In this document: piece by piece, positions 1 through 7,154 of the stretch
Position numbering within the stretch: position 1 is the first letter of the stretch
Layout: each line of letters begins with the position of its first letter
NCBI GenBank assembly: GCA_002294005.1
Contig: DBEH01000020.1
Span: forward strand, 47,401 to 74,363
DNA from: Firmicutes bacterium UBA911
GTDB lineage: Bacteria; Bacillota; Desulfotomaculia; Desulfotomaculales; Desulforudaceae
DNA length: 26,963 bases
Direction: 5' to 3'
Notes under the pieces: model-generated
What the model saw: the letters and a program-made list of their open reading frames with translations, nothing else
Databases searched by the model: none
What the model was told of the DNA's origin: nothing
Translations under genes and position numbers: made by a program

Positions 1-49
1 CCCGTTCGGGAAAGCGCCCCGCACCAACCACCAACCACTATTTTGGAAG

Positions 50-2290
50 CTAGCACTTGGCGAACCCGCAGTGCGGGCACACGTAGCAGCCCTCGGCCCG
101 GTTCATCCGGAGCCCGCAGACCTCGCAGCGGTCCGGTTGGTCTTCCGGGACCGGATTGCCGGCTGGCCGTGCGGCGGGAGTCTCGCCCCCGTTGCAGCGG
201 CGGGCCAATTCCGCCTGGATCTCGACCAGTTTATGGGCGATGGCCGAGGCGCAGGACTTGCCCGGAGAGAGCTGCCGGCCCCGGCCGCGGGCCAGTTGAT
301 ATGACGGGCAGGCGTGCGTGCTCTGGAGCTGCCCGATGATCTCCTCCAACCCTATTCCGGCCCTGATCGCCAGGCTGATCAGGCGCGAAGTGGCTTCAGT
401 GTAGATCAGGCAGCCCCCGTCCGAACCGGTGGTGATAAACGTCTCCAGGATCTCGCCGGTCGCGGGGTGGTAGTTCACGGTCAGGTAGATCTTGCCGCAC
501 CCGGAGTCCAGCCGGTGCGTGACCCCCTGGGCGTTCTCCGGCCGGGGCATAATCTCGCCCCGGCCCAACTCGCCCGGCGCGGGCTCCTGCTTCTTCCGCC
601 CCACCGTCACCACACCCTGCTTGCAGCCGTCCCGGAACACGGTGATGCCCTTGAGCCCCAGTTCATAGGCTTGCCGGTAGCAGGTTTCGATGTCGTAAAT
701 GGTGGCCGAATTCGGCAAGTTGATTGTTTTCGAAACTGCATTGCACACGTATTTCTGCACTTCGGCCTGCATCAGGATGTGGTCGCGCGGGCTGATTTCC
801 TGCGCCCCCTTGAAGATCCGGGCGAGAATGGCGGGCACCCCCTCCACCCCCTGGCAGCCGCCGCGGCGGGCCACCTCGGACATCACCTCGTGGGCCACCC
901 CGTGCTTTTCACAGGCCTCCAGGAACAAAGGCGAGAACACCTCGAACGAACCGGCTACATCGGTGTCCTTCGTGTAGGCCACCGCAAAAATGGGCTCGAT
1001 GCCGTAGCCCTCGCAACCGGCGATCGTGGTCACGCTCCCGGTGGGCGCGACGGTAATGCAGGCTGCGTTGCGCCGCTTCTCGCGGGGGTGGAACACGCTG
1101 TGCTCCCACTCCGGGAAACAGCCCCGCTCGTCAGCCAGGTCGCGGGAGTAGGCGAGCGCCGCGTCCTGCACCGCCTTGAACACGGTGCTCGCAAAGAGGC
1201 GGCCGTCTTCCGAGTCGTAGGCCAGGCCCGTCTTGATCAGGAGGTCGTGCAGGCCGGTGTACCCCAGGCCCACCTTGCGGGTGGCCCGGGTGGCTTCGGC
1301 GATGAACTCCAGCGGGTACTCGGCCGTGTCGATGAGGTTGTCCAGGAAACGGACCCCCAGCCGCACCGTGTCGCGCAACAGCTCCCAGTCCACCACGTGC
1401 CCGTCCCGTCCCGGCTTCAGCATCCGGGCGAAATTCACGCTGCCCAGCAGGCAAGATTCGCCGGGAAAAAGTGGTTGCTCTCCGCACGGGTTGGTGGCGT
1501 TGATTTCCTTTGCCGGGACCGGGTTGTCCCGCTGCAGGCGGTCCAGGTAGATAATCCCGGGGTCCCCGCAGGCGTGCGCAGACTCGGTGATCAGGTCCCA
1601 GAGTTCCCGGGCCCGCACCGTCTGGCGCACCTCGCCGTTGAACACCAGCGGCCACTCCTCGTCCCGCTCCAGGGCCTCCATGAACGCGCCGGTCACTCCC
1701 ACCGAGAGGTTGAAGTGGGTGATGTCCCCACCGCGCTTGCTGTTGATAAAGTGCACGATCTCGGGGTGGTCGATGTTCAAAATGCCCATGGAGGCGCCCC
1801 GGCGGACGCCGCCCTGCATGACCATGCCGGAGGAGGCGTCGTAGAGGCGGATCAATTCCACCACGCCCGAAGCCTGTCCCTTGGTGGACCGCACCATCGC
1901 CCCCCGCGGGCGGATGGCGCTGAAATTGTAGCCCACCCCGCCGCCGGACTTAAATACCATCGCCGTGTCCTTGAGGGTCTGGTACATGGACTCCAGGGAA
2001 TCGTCGACGGCCAGCACGAAGCAGGCCCCCGGCTGCCAGGGGCGGTCGGTTTTCCCGATGTTTGCCCAGATGGGCGTCGAGGGGACAAAAAGCAGGCCGC
2101 CGATGGAAGCGGCGAACTTTCCTTCCCAGGCGGCCCGCTCTTCCGGTTTCTCGGCCAGGGCGCCTACCCGCGCCAGACGGTAAACCGCTTGTTCAAAGGT
2201 CTCGGTCACCCGGCCCTGTCCGTCCTTGGCCGCGTAGCGGGCTGCAAATACTTTCTGGCCACTGTCACTGAGTTGGGCGATTTCCACCAT
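50..2290 (-). CDS. nrdJ: Adenosylcobalamin-dependent (class II) ribonucleoside reductase
   Basis: Reduces ribonucleotides to deoxyribonucleotides with a coenzyme B12-generated thiyl radical; cytoplasmic and oxygen-independent. The 746-aa product shows the family core: a GACF cysteine at residue 90 (candidate for one of the redox pair), the NPCGE motif at 267-271 (Asn, catalytic Cys269, Glu) and a KTINLPNSAT loop. The last 25 residues carry six cysteines (722, 725, 735, 738, 741, 746), a tail that probably shuttles reducing equivalents or binds zinc, as in other long NrdJ proteins. The ATG at 2290 follows an AGGAGG site (2302-2307) at 11 nt. It is divergent from the GAPDH gene. The leader after the predicted promoter is only about 50 nt, too short for a cobalamin riboswitch. 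Family assignment is firm; diphosphate rather than triphosphate substrate is inferred from family resemblance. Confidence 0.96.
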   Translation of the reverse strand: MVEIAQLSDSGQKVFAARYAAKDGQGRVTETFEQAVYRLARVGALAEKPEERAAWEGKFAASIGGLLFVPSTPIWANIGKTDRPWQPGACFVLAVDDSLESMYQTLKDTAMVFKSGGGVGYNFSAIRPRGAMVRSTKGQASGVVELIRLYDASSGMVMQGGVRRGASMGILNIDHPEIVHFINSKRGGDITHFNLSVGVTGAFMEALERDEEWPLVFNGEVRQTVRARELWDLITESAHACGDPGIIYLDRLQRDNPVPAKEINATNPCGEQPLFPGESCLLGSVNFARMLKPGRDGHVVDWELLRDTVRLGVRFLDNLIDTAEYPLEFIAEATRATRKVGLGYTGLHDLLIKTGLAYDSEDGRLFASTVFKAVQDAALAYSRDLADERGCFPEWEHSVFHPREKRRNAACITVAPTGSVTTIAGCEGYGIEPIFAVAYTKDTDVAGSFEVFSPLFLEACEKHGVAHEVMSEVARRGGCQGVEGVPAILARIFKGAQEISPRDHILMQAEVQKYVCNAVSKTINLPNSATIYDIETCYRQAYELGLKGITVFRDGCKQGVVTVGRKKQEPAPGELGRGEIMPRPENAQGVTHRLDSGCGKIYLTVNYHPATGEILETFITTGSDGGCLIYTEATSRLISLAIRAGIGLEEIIGQLQSTHACPSYQLARGRGRQLSPGKSCASAIAHKLVEIQAELARRCNGGETPAARPAGNPVPEDQPDRCEVCGLRMNRAEGCYVCPHCGFAKC

Positions 2291-2343
2291 ACCAGCGCAC
2301 GCCTCCTGTTTCTCTAATGGCCGGGTCTAATTCTCACCCCTTA

Positions 2344-2373
2344 ATTATTCTCTTACGAACCCGCCGTTGTCAA
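2344..2373 (-). promoter_or_regulatory. Predicted sigma-A promoter of nrdJ
   Basis: On the minus strand a perfect TTGACA (-35, 2368-2373) is followed after 18 nt by AATAAT (-10, 2344-2349, five of six matches). It lies about 55 nt upstream of the nrdJ start, so the transcript leader would be short. Seen in sequence; activity is inferred. Confidence 0.65.
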
Positions 2374-2471
2374 TTCTTTGCAGGACGCCCGCGAGGCGGT
2401 GTTTGAATTTGGTCATCAAAATTTGGCGAAATACAAAACCAAAGACGGTGGTCTCATTTCCGATTCAGTGT

Positions 2472-2477
2472 TACAAT
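2472..2477 (+). promoter_or_regulatory. Possible -10 box for the GAPDH gene
   Basis: TACAAT (five of six matches to consensus) lies 63 nt upstream of the GAPDH start. The -35 region at 17 nt spacing (TGGTCT) is weak, so the gene may use an activator or another promoter in the 249-bp divergent intergenic region. Confidence 0.3.
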
Positions 2478-2539
2478 TTCTTTAACAGTGTCGGATCCCC
2501 ATCGATAGCGAAATATGTTTATGAGGGGGTAGCGGGCGA

Positions 2540-3538
2540 ATGACCTTGCGAATCGGTATCAGTGGGTTTGGGCGCATCGGGCGTTGTATCTTCCGGATCG
2601 CCCACCGGCGCCCCGGCGTCCAGGTGGTGGCCGTTAACGACTTGGGGGATATCAAGACCCTGGCCCACCTGCTCAAATTCGACTCGGCGCACGGCAACCT
2701 GAAAGCGCAGCTCCGGGTCGACGGCGACCGGATCTGGGTGGACGACGAGGAAACGGTGGTTTTCAGCAAGTCCGCGCCCGAGGAGCTGCCCTGGGGAGAG
2801 TGCGGCGTAGACGTGGTAATCGAGTCCACCGGAAGGTTCCGCAGTGTCCAGGAGGCCGGGCGGCACCTGGTCGGCGGGGCGTCCCGGGTCGTGGTCACCG
2901 CCCCGCTCAAAGGTCCGGGACGGACCATCGTGATGGGGGTGAACGAGCAGGATTACGATCCGGCCACGGATACGGTGGTGTCCGGCGCTTCCTGCACCAC
3001 CAATTGCCTGGCCCCGATCGCCAAGGTCCTGGGGTCGCACTTCAGGGTCCGTTCGTCTATGGTTTCAACCGTCCACGCCTACACCAACGACCAGCGGCTG
3101 TTGGACTCGGCGCACTCGGACCTGCGGCGGGCCCGGGCGGCCGCCCTTTCCATCGTGCCCACCACCACCGGCGCCGCCAAGGCCGTCGGCCTGGTCCTCC
3201 CCGAGTATAAGGGGCATTTCGAGGGACTGTCGTTCCGGGTGCCCGTTCCGGTGGTCTCGGTGCTGGACGCCGTTTTCCAGGTGGAGACCCCGGTCACCGC
3301 CGAAGAGGTCAACGCCGTCCTGCGCGATGCCGCTAAGACGCCGCCCCTGCAGGGGATCCTGGATTTCATCGAGGACCCGGTGGTTTCCTGCGACATCATC
3401 AGAAATACCCACTCCTCCGTTGTGGACGGGCTGTTGACGGCCACCGTCGATCAGTTGGTCAAAGTGGTGTCCTGGTATGACAACGAATGGGGTTACGCTT
3501 GCCGGACGTTGGACCTGGCGGCCCACATCACGAGGTAG
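2540..3538 (+). CDS. gap: Glyceraldehyde-3-phosphate dehydrogenase, type I
   Basis: Interconverts glyceraldehyde-3-phosphate and 1,3-bisphosphoglycerate with NAD(P). The 332-aa protein has the Rossmann GFGRIG motif at 9-14, Asp34 after the second strand (usual for NAD binding), the active-site SCTTNC with Cys152, and the proton-accepting His179. The segment FRVPVPVVSVLD near 232-243 resembles GapB-like (gluconeogenic) enzymes (RVPVPNVS) more than the glycolytic form (RVPTxNVS), so a gluconeogenic or second-copy role is possible. No pgk, tpi, eno or cggR lies next to it; it is a single gene between the divergent nrdJ and a convergent orphan. The ATG follows an AGGGGGT site at about 10 nt. Enzyme identity is firm; direction and cofactor are inferred. 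Confidence 0.95.
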   Translation: MTLRIGISGFGRIGRCIFRIAHRRPGVQVVAVNDLGDIKTLAHLLKFDSAHGNLKAQLRVDGDRIWVDDEETVVFSKSAPEELPWGECGVDVVIESTGRFRSVQEAGRHLVGGASRVVVTAPLKGPGRTIVMGVNEQDYDPATDTVVSGASCTTNCLAPIAKVLGSHFRVRSSMVSTVHAYTNDQRLLDSAHSDLRRARAAALSIVPTTTGAAKAVGLVLPEYKGHFEGLSFRVPVPVVSVLDAVFQVETPVTAEEVNAVLRDAAKTPPLQGILDFIEDPVVSCDIIRNTHSSVVDGLLTATVDQLVKVVSWYDNEWGYACRTLDLAAHITR

Positions 3539-3552
3539 CCGTAATGAGAGCC

Positions 3553-3578
3553 GGGGACGGGCATCGGGCACCGTCCCC
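3553..3578. terminator. Hairpin between convergent GAPDH and orphan genes
   Basis: GGGGACGG (3553-3560) pairs perfectly with CCGTCCCC (3571-3578) around a 10-nt loop, 14 nt after the GAPDH stop and just before the stop of the convergent orphan gene. The following GTTTC is a poor U tract, so it is a weak intrinsic terminator or a shared transcript-end hairpin. Confidence 0.5.
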
Positions 3579-3581
3579 GTT

Positions 3582-3848
3582 TCAGTTAGAAACGCTCCAG
3601 TCACGCTCGTGGTCAAGCCGCTCCAGAAAGTCCTCGAAATCCTCGGTATCCAGGCGACGGCCTCCGTCTTTGCCTTCCATCATCTGAGACAACACGTCGA
3701 ACAAGACATCGCTGTCCGCATCCCCGGCGTCGGCAACGAACTCCGTATTCCGGTGCTTGTTGGCCGCCCAACCCGAAATCTCGTCGTAAGACAGGTGCCC
3801 GTTCAGGTAGAGCTTGATCATTCCCCGTACCAGGTCACTGCCGATCAA
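3582..3848 (-). CDS. Small acidic hypothetical protein
   Basis: 88-aa protein of unknown family. It starts with TTG behind overlapping GAGGAG/AGGAG sites, which supports it as a real gene. It is strongly acidic in its second half (runs of Asp/Glu around residues 39-81), has no signal peptide, membrane segment or cysteine, and looks helical and cytoplasmic. It converges on the GAPDH gene and is divergent from the sigma-factor operon. The sequence allows no functional call. Confidence 0.7.
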   Translation of the reverse strand: MIGSDLVRGMIKLYLNGHLSYDEISGWAANKHRNTEFVADAGDADSDVLFDVLSQMMEGKDGGRRLDTEDFEDFLERLDHERDWSVSN

Positions 3849-4156
3849 AATGCTCCTCTCCTCTTCTGTCTGTTTACCGAATATTATGCATCGAACCGGC
3901 GGTCAAAACTCCGGCCATTGTTTGCCATCAGATAAGCCGGAGCCAAAGACTCCGGCCGGTACCAAAACCTGCCGTTCCAATACTCCCTCTAGGCTAGAAC
4001 CAAAAACGGCCCGACAACGTCTTGAACTGTAAAGGCACTCTTGAGAAGGAACGCCAGCGCCCGAAAGCCTCGACCAGCGCGCAATTGTCGCCGCCGCCGC
4101 GTCAAAAACAGGATTTTGCGCGTCCCACCACGAAACAATCTCGGGTGAATAGGCAA
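3849..4156. other. Intergenic region upstream of the sigma-factor operon
   Basis: About 308 bp between the divergent orphan gene and the chosen sigma-factor start. I see no convincing gene or strong promoter. It holds a hairpin with 7-bp arms GCCGGAG (3936-3942) and CTCCGGC (3950-3956) without a T run, and further CTCCGGC words at about 3909 and 3950. The sigma frame stays open back to a TTG at 4022, but that part has no ribosome-binding site and reads as low-complexity Lys/Arg/Pro/Gln. Confidence 0.5.
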
Positions 4157-4735
4157 GTGGCGTTTGAACTGCTGAAACGAAGACTGGTGGCGCGCGACAT
4201 CCAGACCCTCGAGGAACTGTTCAACCGGTTCCGCGAGACGGTTTACAAGTCGGCTTACTTTGTCACGCACGATCATATGCTGGCAGAGGACGTGGTCCAA
4301 AATACTTTTCTGAAAGCTTATGATAAGATTGAGCAGTTGAAGGACCCTTCCCGGGTCGAATCGTGGCTGATCCGAATCGTCGTAAACCAGGCCCGCGACG
4401 AGTTAAGACGCCGGCGCCGGCAGGCGTGGTCTCCTGAGGAGGACGTCCATCTGCCCGCCTCCCGGGAGGAGTTGCCGGAATTCCAAGTGGTGGCCCGGGA
4501 GGAACACGCGGTAATCAGCGCCGCGATCGACGGCTTGGCCGCCGAATACCAAGACGTGATCCTGCTCAAGTACCAGTTAGAAATGACCACCAAGAGGATT
4601 GCCGAAACCCTGAATATTCCGGAGGGCACGGTCAAGACCCGGCTCCGGAAAGCCCGCGCGGTGCTGGAGAGCGTGCTCCGGGAGTCCGGATTCGCCGAAC
4701 CGGAACCGGAAGGAGGTGAGCCAGGTGTCCGGTAA
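4157..4735 (+). CDS. ECF-type RNA polymerase sigma factor
   Basis: Directs RNA polymerase to a specific regulon. From the chosen GTG it is 192 aa, the usual length. Region 2 covers roughly residues 14-90 (LFNRFRETVYKSAY, then AEDVVQNTFLKAY and SWLIRIVVNQARD), and region 4 is a helix-turn-helix near the C-terminus (YQDVILLKYQ to IPEGTVKTRLRKAR). The frame is open upstream to a TTG at 4022, but only the GTG at 4157 has a plausible ribosome-binding site (GGGTGA, 8 nt spacing); a GTG at 4145 is an alternative. The 3' end overlaps the next gene by 11 bp, so the two are translationally coupled. The regulon cannot be told from here. Confidence 0.9.
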   Translation: MAFELLKRRLVARDIQTLEELFNRFRETVYKSAYFVTHDHMLAEDVVQNTFLKAYDKIEQLKDPSRVESWLIRIVVNQARDELRRRRRQAWSPEEDVHLPASREELPEFQVVAREEHAVISAAIDGLAAEYQDVILLKYQLEMTTKRIAETLNIPEGTVKTRLRKARAVLESVLRESGFAEPEPEGGEPGVR

Positions 4736-5675
4736 ATGGAGTGAAGACGGTTGGGACGAATTGATGCGCAATGCGGTCCAACACCGTATGGCCTCGGCCC
4801 CCAAGTCCCGGCCTGACGAGCAGTGGCAGCGCCTTCGCCGGCATCTGGACGCTCAGCCCCGCCGTTCAGGCTGGGTGAACCTGGGTCCCTGGTCCTTCTC
4901 CAGGCTGGGCTTGGCCGCCTATTGCCTGATGCTGGCCATCCTGGTGGCACCCCTGGCCTTTTCCGAGCAACTGACGGGTATTGCCGGCCGGTTGTTTACC
5001 CCGGCTGCCCTGACGCAAAAAGCCCCTCCGGCCGAAATGGCCGAGGTGGTGGCGAAAGGCACTGCCGAGGAAAGGGAACGTTCGGTTTCGACCGCGCCGG
5101 ACGGAAATGGGGGGGCTGAACTCTTCAGCACCGGCGGCGGCCAAATGGCCGGTCCCGCGCCCGGAATGCCAACGCCGGAAGCGGGCCCGATGAAGGTGGC
5201 TCTTCCGGAGACGCCCGCGGGAGGCGAGCCGGTCGAAACCCAGGACGCGCCGCCCGATAGGGACATCCGGACCTTCGCTGGGGAGCCTGCCGTCCGGCAC
5301 GGCCTCACCATCGACGAGGTAAAAGCGGCGGCGCCCTACCCGGTGAGGTTCCCCCGGCTGCTGCCGGAACATTTCCGGCTGGCCGATATCACCTATGAGG
5401 CGCACAGCGTGGAGACCGGCAAGGTGATCCTGTACTACGAGCACCCGGAAGGCAAGTATCTGCGCATCGAGCAGCAGCAAAACGGCCACGCCCTTGATGA
5501 ACCGCCCGTACTGGACGGCGTTTCCGAGCGGGTGACCGTAAACGGGTTCCCCGGCAGAATCGTCGTCCGTGGGGAAGAATGGTCCGGCATCCAGTGGATT
5601 GAGGGCGAAGTTGCATTTCGGATGTGGGGGCAGCTTTCGGCGCTGCAGATGAGGGAGATCGCCGAAACGCTCTAA
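4725..5675 (+). CDS. Membrane-anchored DUF4367 protein, probable anti-sigma factor
   Basis: Probably holds the preceding sigma factor at the membrane. The 316-aa product has a short cytoplasmic N-terminus (about 1-60), one transmembrane helix (about 61-80, LGLAAYCLMLAILVAPLAF), a long Pro/Ala/Gly/Glu-rich linker (about 95-190) and a C-terminal DUF4367-like domain (about 205-316) that would lie outside the cell. DUF4367 occurs in anti-sigma and sporulation-linked membrane proteins. No HxxxCxxC zinc anti-sigma motif is present, so the sigma-binding mode is unclear. GTG at 4725 has an AAGGAGG site at 8 nt; the in-frame GTG at 4716 lies inside that site and is unlikely. It overlaps the sigma gene by 11 bp. 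The anti-sigma role is inferred from pairing and topology. Confidence 0.8.
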   Translation: MSGKWSEDGWDELMRNAVQHRMASAPKSRPDEQWQRLRRHLDAQPRRSGWVNLGPWSFSRLGLAAYCLMLAILVAPLAFSEQLTGIAGRLFTPAALTQKAPPAEMAEVVAKGTAEERERSVSTAPDGNGGAELFSTGGGQMAGPAPGMPTPEAGPMKVALPETPAGGEPVETQDAPPDRDIRTFAGEPAVRHGLTIDEVKAAAPYPVRFPRLLPEHFRLADITYEAHSVETGKVILYYEHPEGKYLRIEQQQNGHALDEPPVLDGVSERVTVNGFPGRIVVRGEEWSGIQWIEGEVAFRMWGQLSALQMREIAETL

Positions 5676-5760
5676 GGAAGCGTGAAAGAGCCAAAAGGCA
5701 GAACACAAGGCAGGAGGCTGCGAAAAACAAGCATGGCGCGAAAGGCGAAGCCGGACGTTG

Positions 5761-5875
5761 AGAAGTGAGATGCGGGAAGTGCGAGGCGAGAATTCCGGTA
5801 GAATTCGTTTTGCGAATTCTATCAGGCATCAAGCTTCTAACCTCTCACTTCACACCTCTTCTTTGCCAGGCGCGG
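5761..5875. repeat. Intergenic inverted-repeat element with EcoRI-like palindrome
   Basis: In the 216-bp gap between two convergent operons. The centre has arms TAGAATTCG (5799-5807) and CGAATTCTA (5813-5821). These are flanked by purine-rich GAAGTGAGA-type words on the left (5761-5790) and pyrimidine-rich CCTCTCACTTCACACCTC on the right (5841-5858), which pair imperfectly. This may be a bidirectional terminator or a small palindromic repeat. Confidence 0.45.
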
Positions 5876-5891
5876 TTTTGCAGCAGCCTCC

Positions 5892-6116
5892 CTAGGAACT
5901 GAGCAGTTCCTCGCACTCTTGAATGATCCCCTTCAGTTCCCGGGCCAGCCGCTTGTCGGGGCACTGTTTGAGCGTGAGATTGTAGGCCAGGCGCAACTGG
6001 AACATGAGCCTGGCCCTTTGCATGGGGCTGATCTCCTGCTCTTCCAGGCGCAGTGTCGCCACGAGGTTTCTGGAGTTGTATACCAGTACTTTGAATTCCT
6101 CAGCGCTGCTAAGCAT
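5892..6116 (-). CDS. Small hypothetical protein (74 aa)
   Basis: A short helical protein of unknown family: no membrane segment, two cysteines (CPDK and QECEELL) in the C-terminal half, and alternating charged and hydrophobic residues suggesting a helical bundle. The ATG at 6116 has a GAGGT site 6 nt upstream, which supports translation. It is followed by the inverted-repeat element and converges on the sigma/anti-sigma operon. Confidence 0.7.
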   Translation of the reverse strand: MLSSAEEFKVLVYNSRNLVATLRLEEQEISPMQRARLMFQLRLAYNLTLKQCPDKRLARELKGIIQECEELLSS

Positions 6117-6250
6117 TTGTCTACCTCGACCACTGTTTTGTTACTGCAGGCCGGACTCGGCCACGGCGGGGTTTAACTTAACAGACAACCTTAGCGCCCC
6201 TGGAGTTCCACAAAAACGCTGCCACTTGTTGGCTGAAAGACCTTGGCTCG

Positions 6251-6697
6251 CTACGTCCGGGCCTTTCCGGCACGCAGCATTCTGGTCAGGGCGGCTTCCA
6301 GGCGCCGGTCGTCGGCGGGCGTGCGGCGGCGCGGCCCCTTGGTGCGCCCGCCTCCCCGCCGGAAGCGGGATTTCAACGCCCGCTCCTCCAGCAGAAAGGC
6401 CATCGCCTCGGGGCGGTACACCCGCCCGTCCGGAGACACGGCCTCCGCCTTGCGGCCCAAAACCAACGCCGCGAGGCCCCAGTCCTGGGTCACCACCACG
6501 TCGCCCGCCCGCGTCGCGTTCACCACCGCAATGTCGGCCTCCTCAGGCGCGTCCCCCACCACGATGTGCCGGTCCGACTCGATCCGGTGGTTGAAGCCGG
6601 CCACGGTCCAGACCGGCACGCCGAAAGCGCGGCCCAGCCGCCGGCACACCTCCAGCGCCCCGCGCGGGCAGGCGTCCGCGTCAATAATCAGTTTCAC
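6251..6697 (-). CDS. YaiI/YqxD family (DUF188) protein
   Basis: Cytoplasmic protein with a PIN-like nuclease fold; the role in the cell is not established. The chosen GTG gives 148 aa, the normal family length, and puts the hallmark KLIIDADACP at the N-terminus. Other family features are NHRIESDRHIVVGD, DIAVVNATRAGDVVVTQDWGLAALVL and the basic C-terminus RRTPADDRRLEAALTRML. The frame is open 88 codons further upstream, but that part crosses a 31-bp direct repeat and the neighbouring DUF1540 gene. GTG at 6697 has a GGGGGAG site at 10 nt, so the short form is preferred. Confidence 0.88.
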   Translation of the reverse strand: MKLIIDADACPRGALEVCRRLGRAFGVPVWTVAGFNHRIESDRHIVVGDAPEEADIAVVNATRAGDVVVTQDWGLAALVLGRKAEAVSPDGRVYRPEAMAFLLEERALKSRFRRGGGRTKGPRRRTPADDRRLEAALTRMLRAGKART

Positions 6698-6746
6698 AGG
6701 CCTCAGGCTCCCCCGAAATCCACCAAAATGCACGGACACCCCGCTA

Positions 6747-6848
6747 TACGGCGCCAGCGCCGCAATCTCCTCCCGGAAAACGTGCTTGGAGGCGGCAATG
6801 CAATCCCTCGTTCCGGATACGGCGCCGGCGCCGCAATCTCCTCCCGGG
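6747..6848. repeat. 31-bp direct repeat, two copies
   Basis: Copies at 6747-6777 and 6818-6848 differ at one base and are spaced 71 bp apart. Each contains a GC palindrome of GGCGCC-type words (GGCGCCAGCGCC and GGCGCCGGCGCC) followed by CAATCTCCTCCCGG. Both lie in the 238-bp stretch upstream of the DUF188 gene, where I see no other gene. On the minus strand each copy carries a GGGAGGAG word that mimics a ribosome-binding site. Confidence 0.8.
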
Positions 6849-6900
6849 AACAAGGGGTGTTTTTGTCGGGTTCTGGGGGTGACCGCTCCCATGTTGTTGG

Positions 6901-6930
6901 AAAAACCGGTCTTTGGGGGGACCGGTCTTT
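6901..6930 (-). terminator. Intrinsic terminator after the DUF1540 gene
   Basis: Arms ACCGGTC (6905-6911) and GACCGGT (6920-6926) enclose an 8-nt loop. Read on the minus strand the hairpin is followed by a run of four to five T. It begins about 10 nt after the DUF1540 stop. Outer A/T pairs extend the stem. Confidence 0.7.
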
Positions 6931-6935
6931 CCGCG

Positions 6936-7088
6936 TTACCTTTTGCGCTTGAAGGTTTCACATTTGGTCTCGTCCGAGGACTTCGCGTTGCTTGCGTGGT
7001 TGCGGTCCACCTGGATCATCGGGGCGTCGCACTTCACGTTCTGGTTGTATTCGCACTCGGTGACCGTGCATTTGATTTCGTCAGGCAC
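6936..7088 (-). CDS. DUF1540 domain protein (50 aa)
   Basis: A very short gene, easily missed. The product begins VPDEIKCTVTECEYNQN, has four cysteines in the pattern CTVTEC ... VKCDAP ... ETKCETF, and ends in KRKR. This is the DUF1540 pattern of Firmicutes; the cysteines suggest metal binding, but the function is unknown. The GTG start has a GGGGGTG site 8 nt upstream, and an intrinsic terminator follows, so it is a complete transcription unit end. It lies 66 bp downstream of addA on the same strand and could be cotranscribed with it. Confidence 0.85.
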   Translation of the reverse strand: MPDEIKCTVTECEYNQNVKCDAPMIQVDRNHASNAKSSDETKCETFKRKR

Positions 7089-7154
7089 TGAAATGTCACC
7101 CCCTTTACTTGAACTCCGGTTTAGTGTTCTTCGGAAGGGAACCGATTATGCATA

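Noticed and set aside
314..2317. Long open frame of 667 codons on the plus strand opposite nrdJ
   Set aside because: It is antisense to a fully motif-supported nrdJ, reads as low-complexity Arg/His/Pro/Gly typical of GC-rich shadow frames, and matches no family I know.
2291..2539. Cobalamin riboswitch upstream of B12-dependent nrdJ
   Set aside because: A good promoter leaves only about 50 nt of leader, and no B12-box-like sequence or long structured stretch was seen.
4022..4156. Longer sigma factor starting at the TTG at 4022
   Set aside because: No ribosome-binding site, low-complexity basic extension, and the GTG at 4157 gives normal ECF length.
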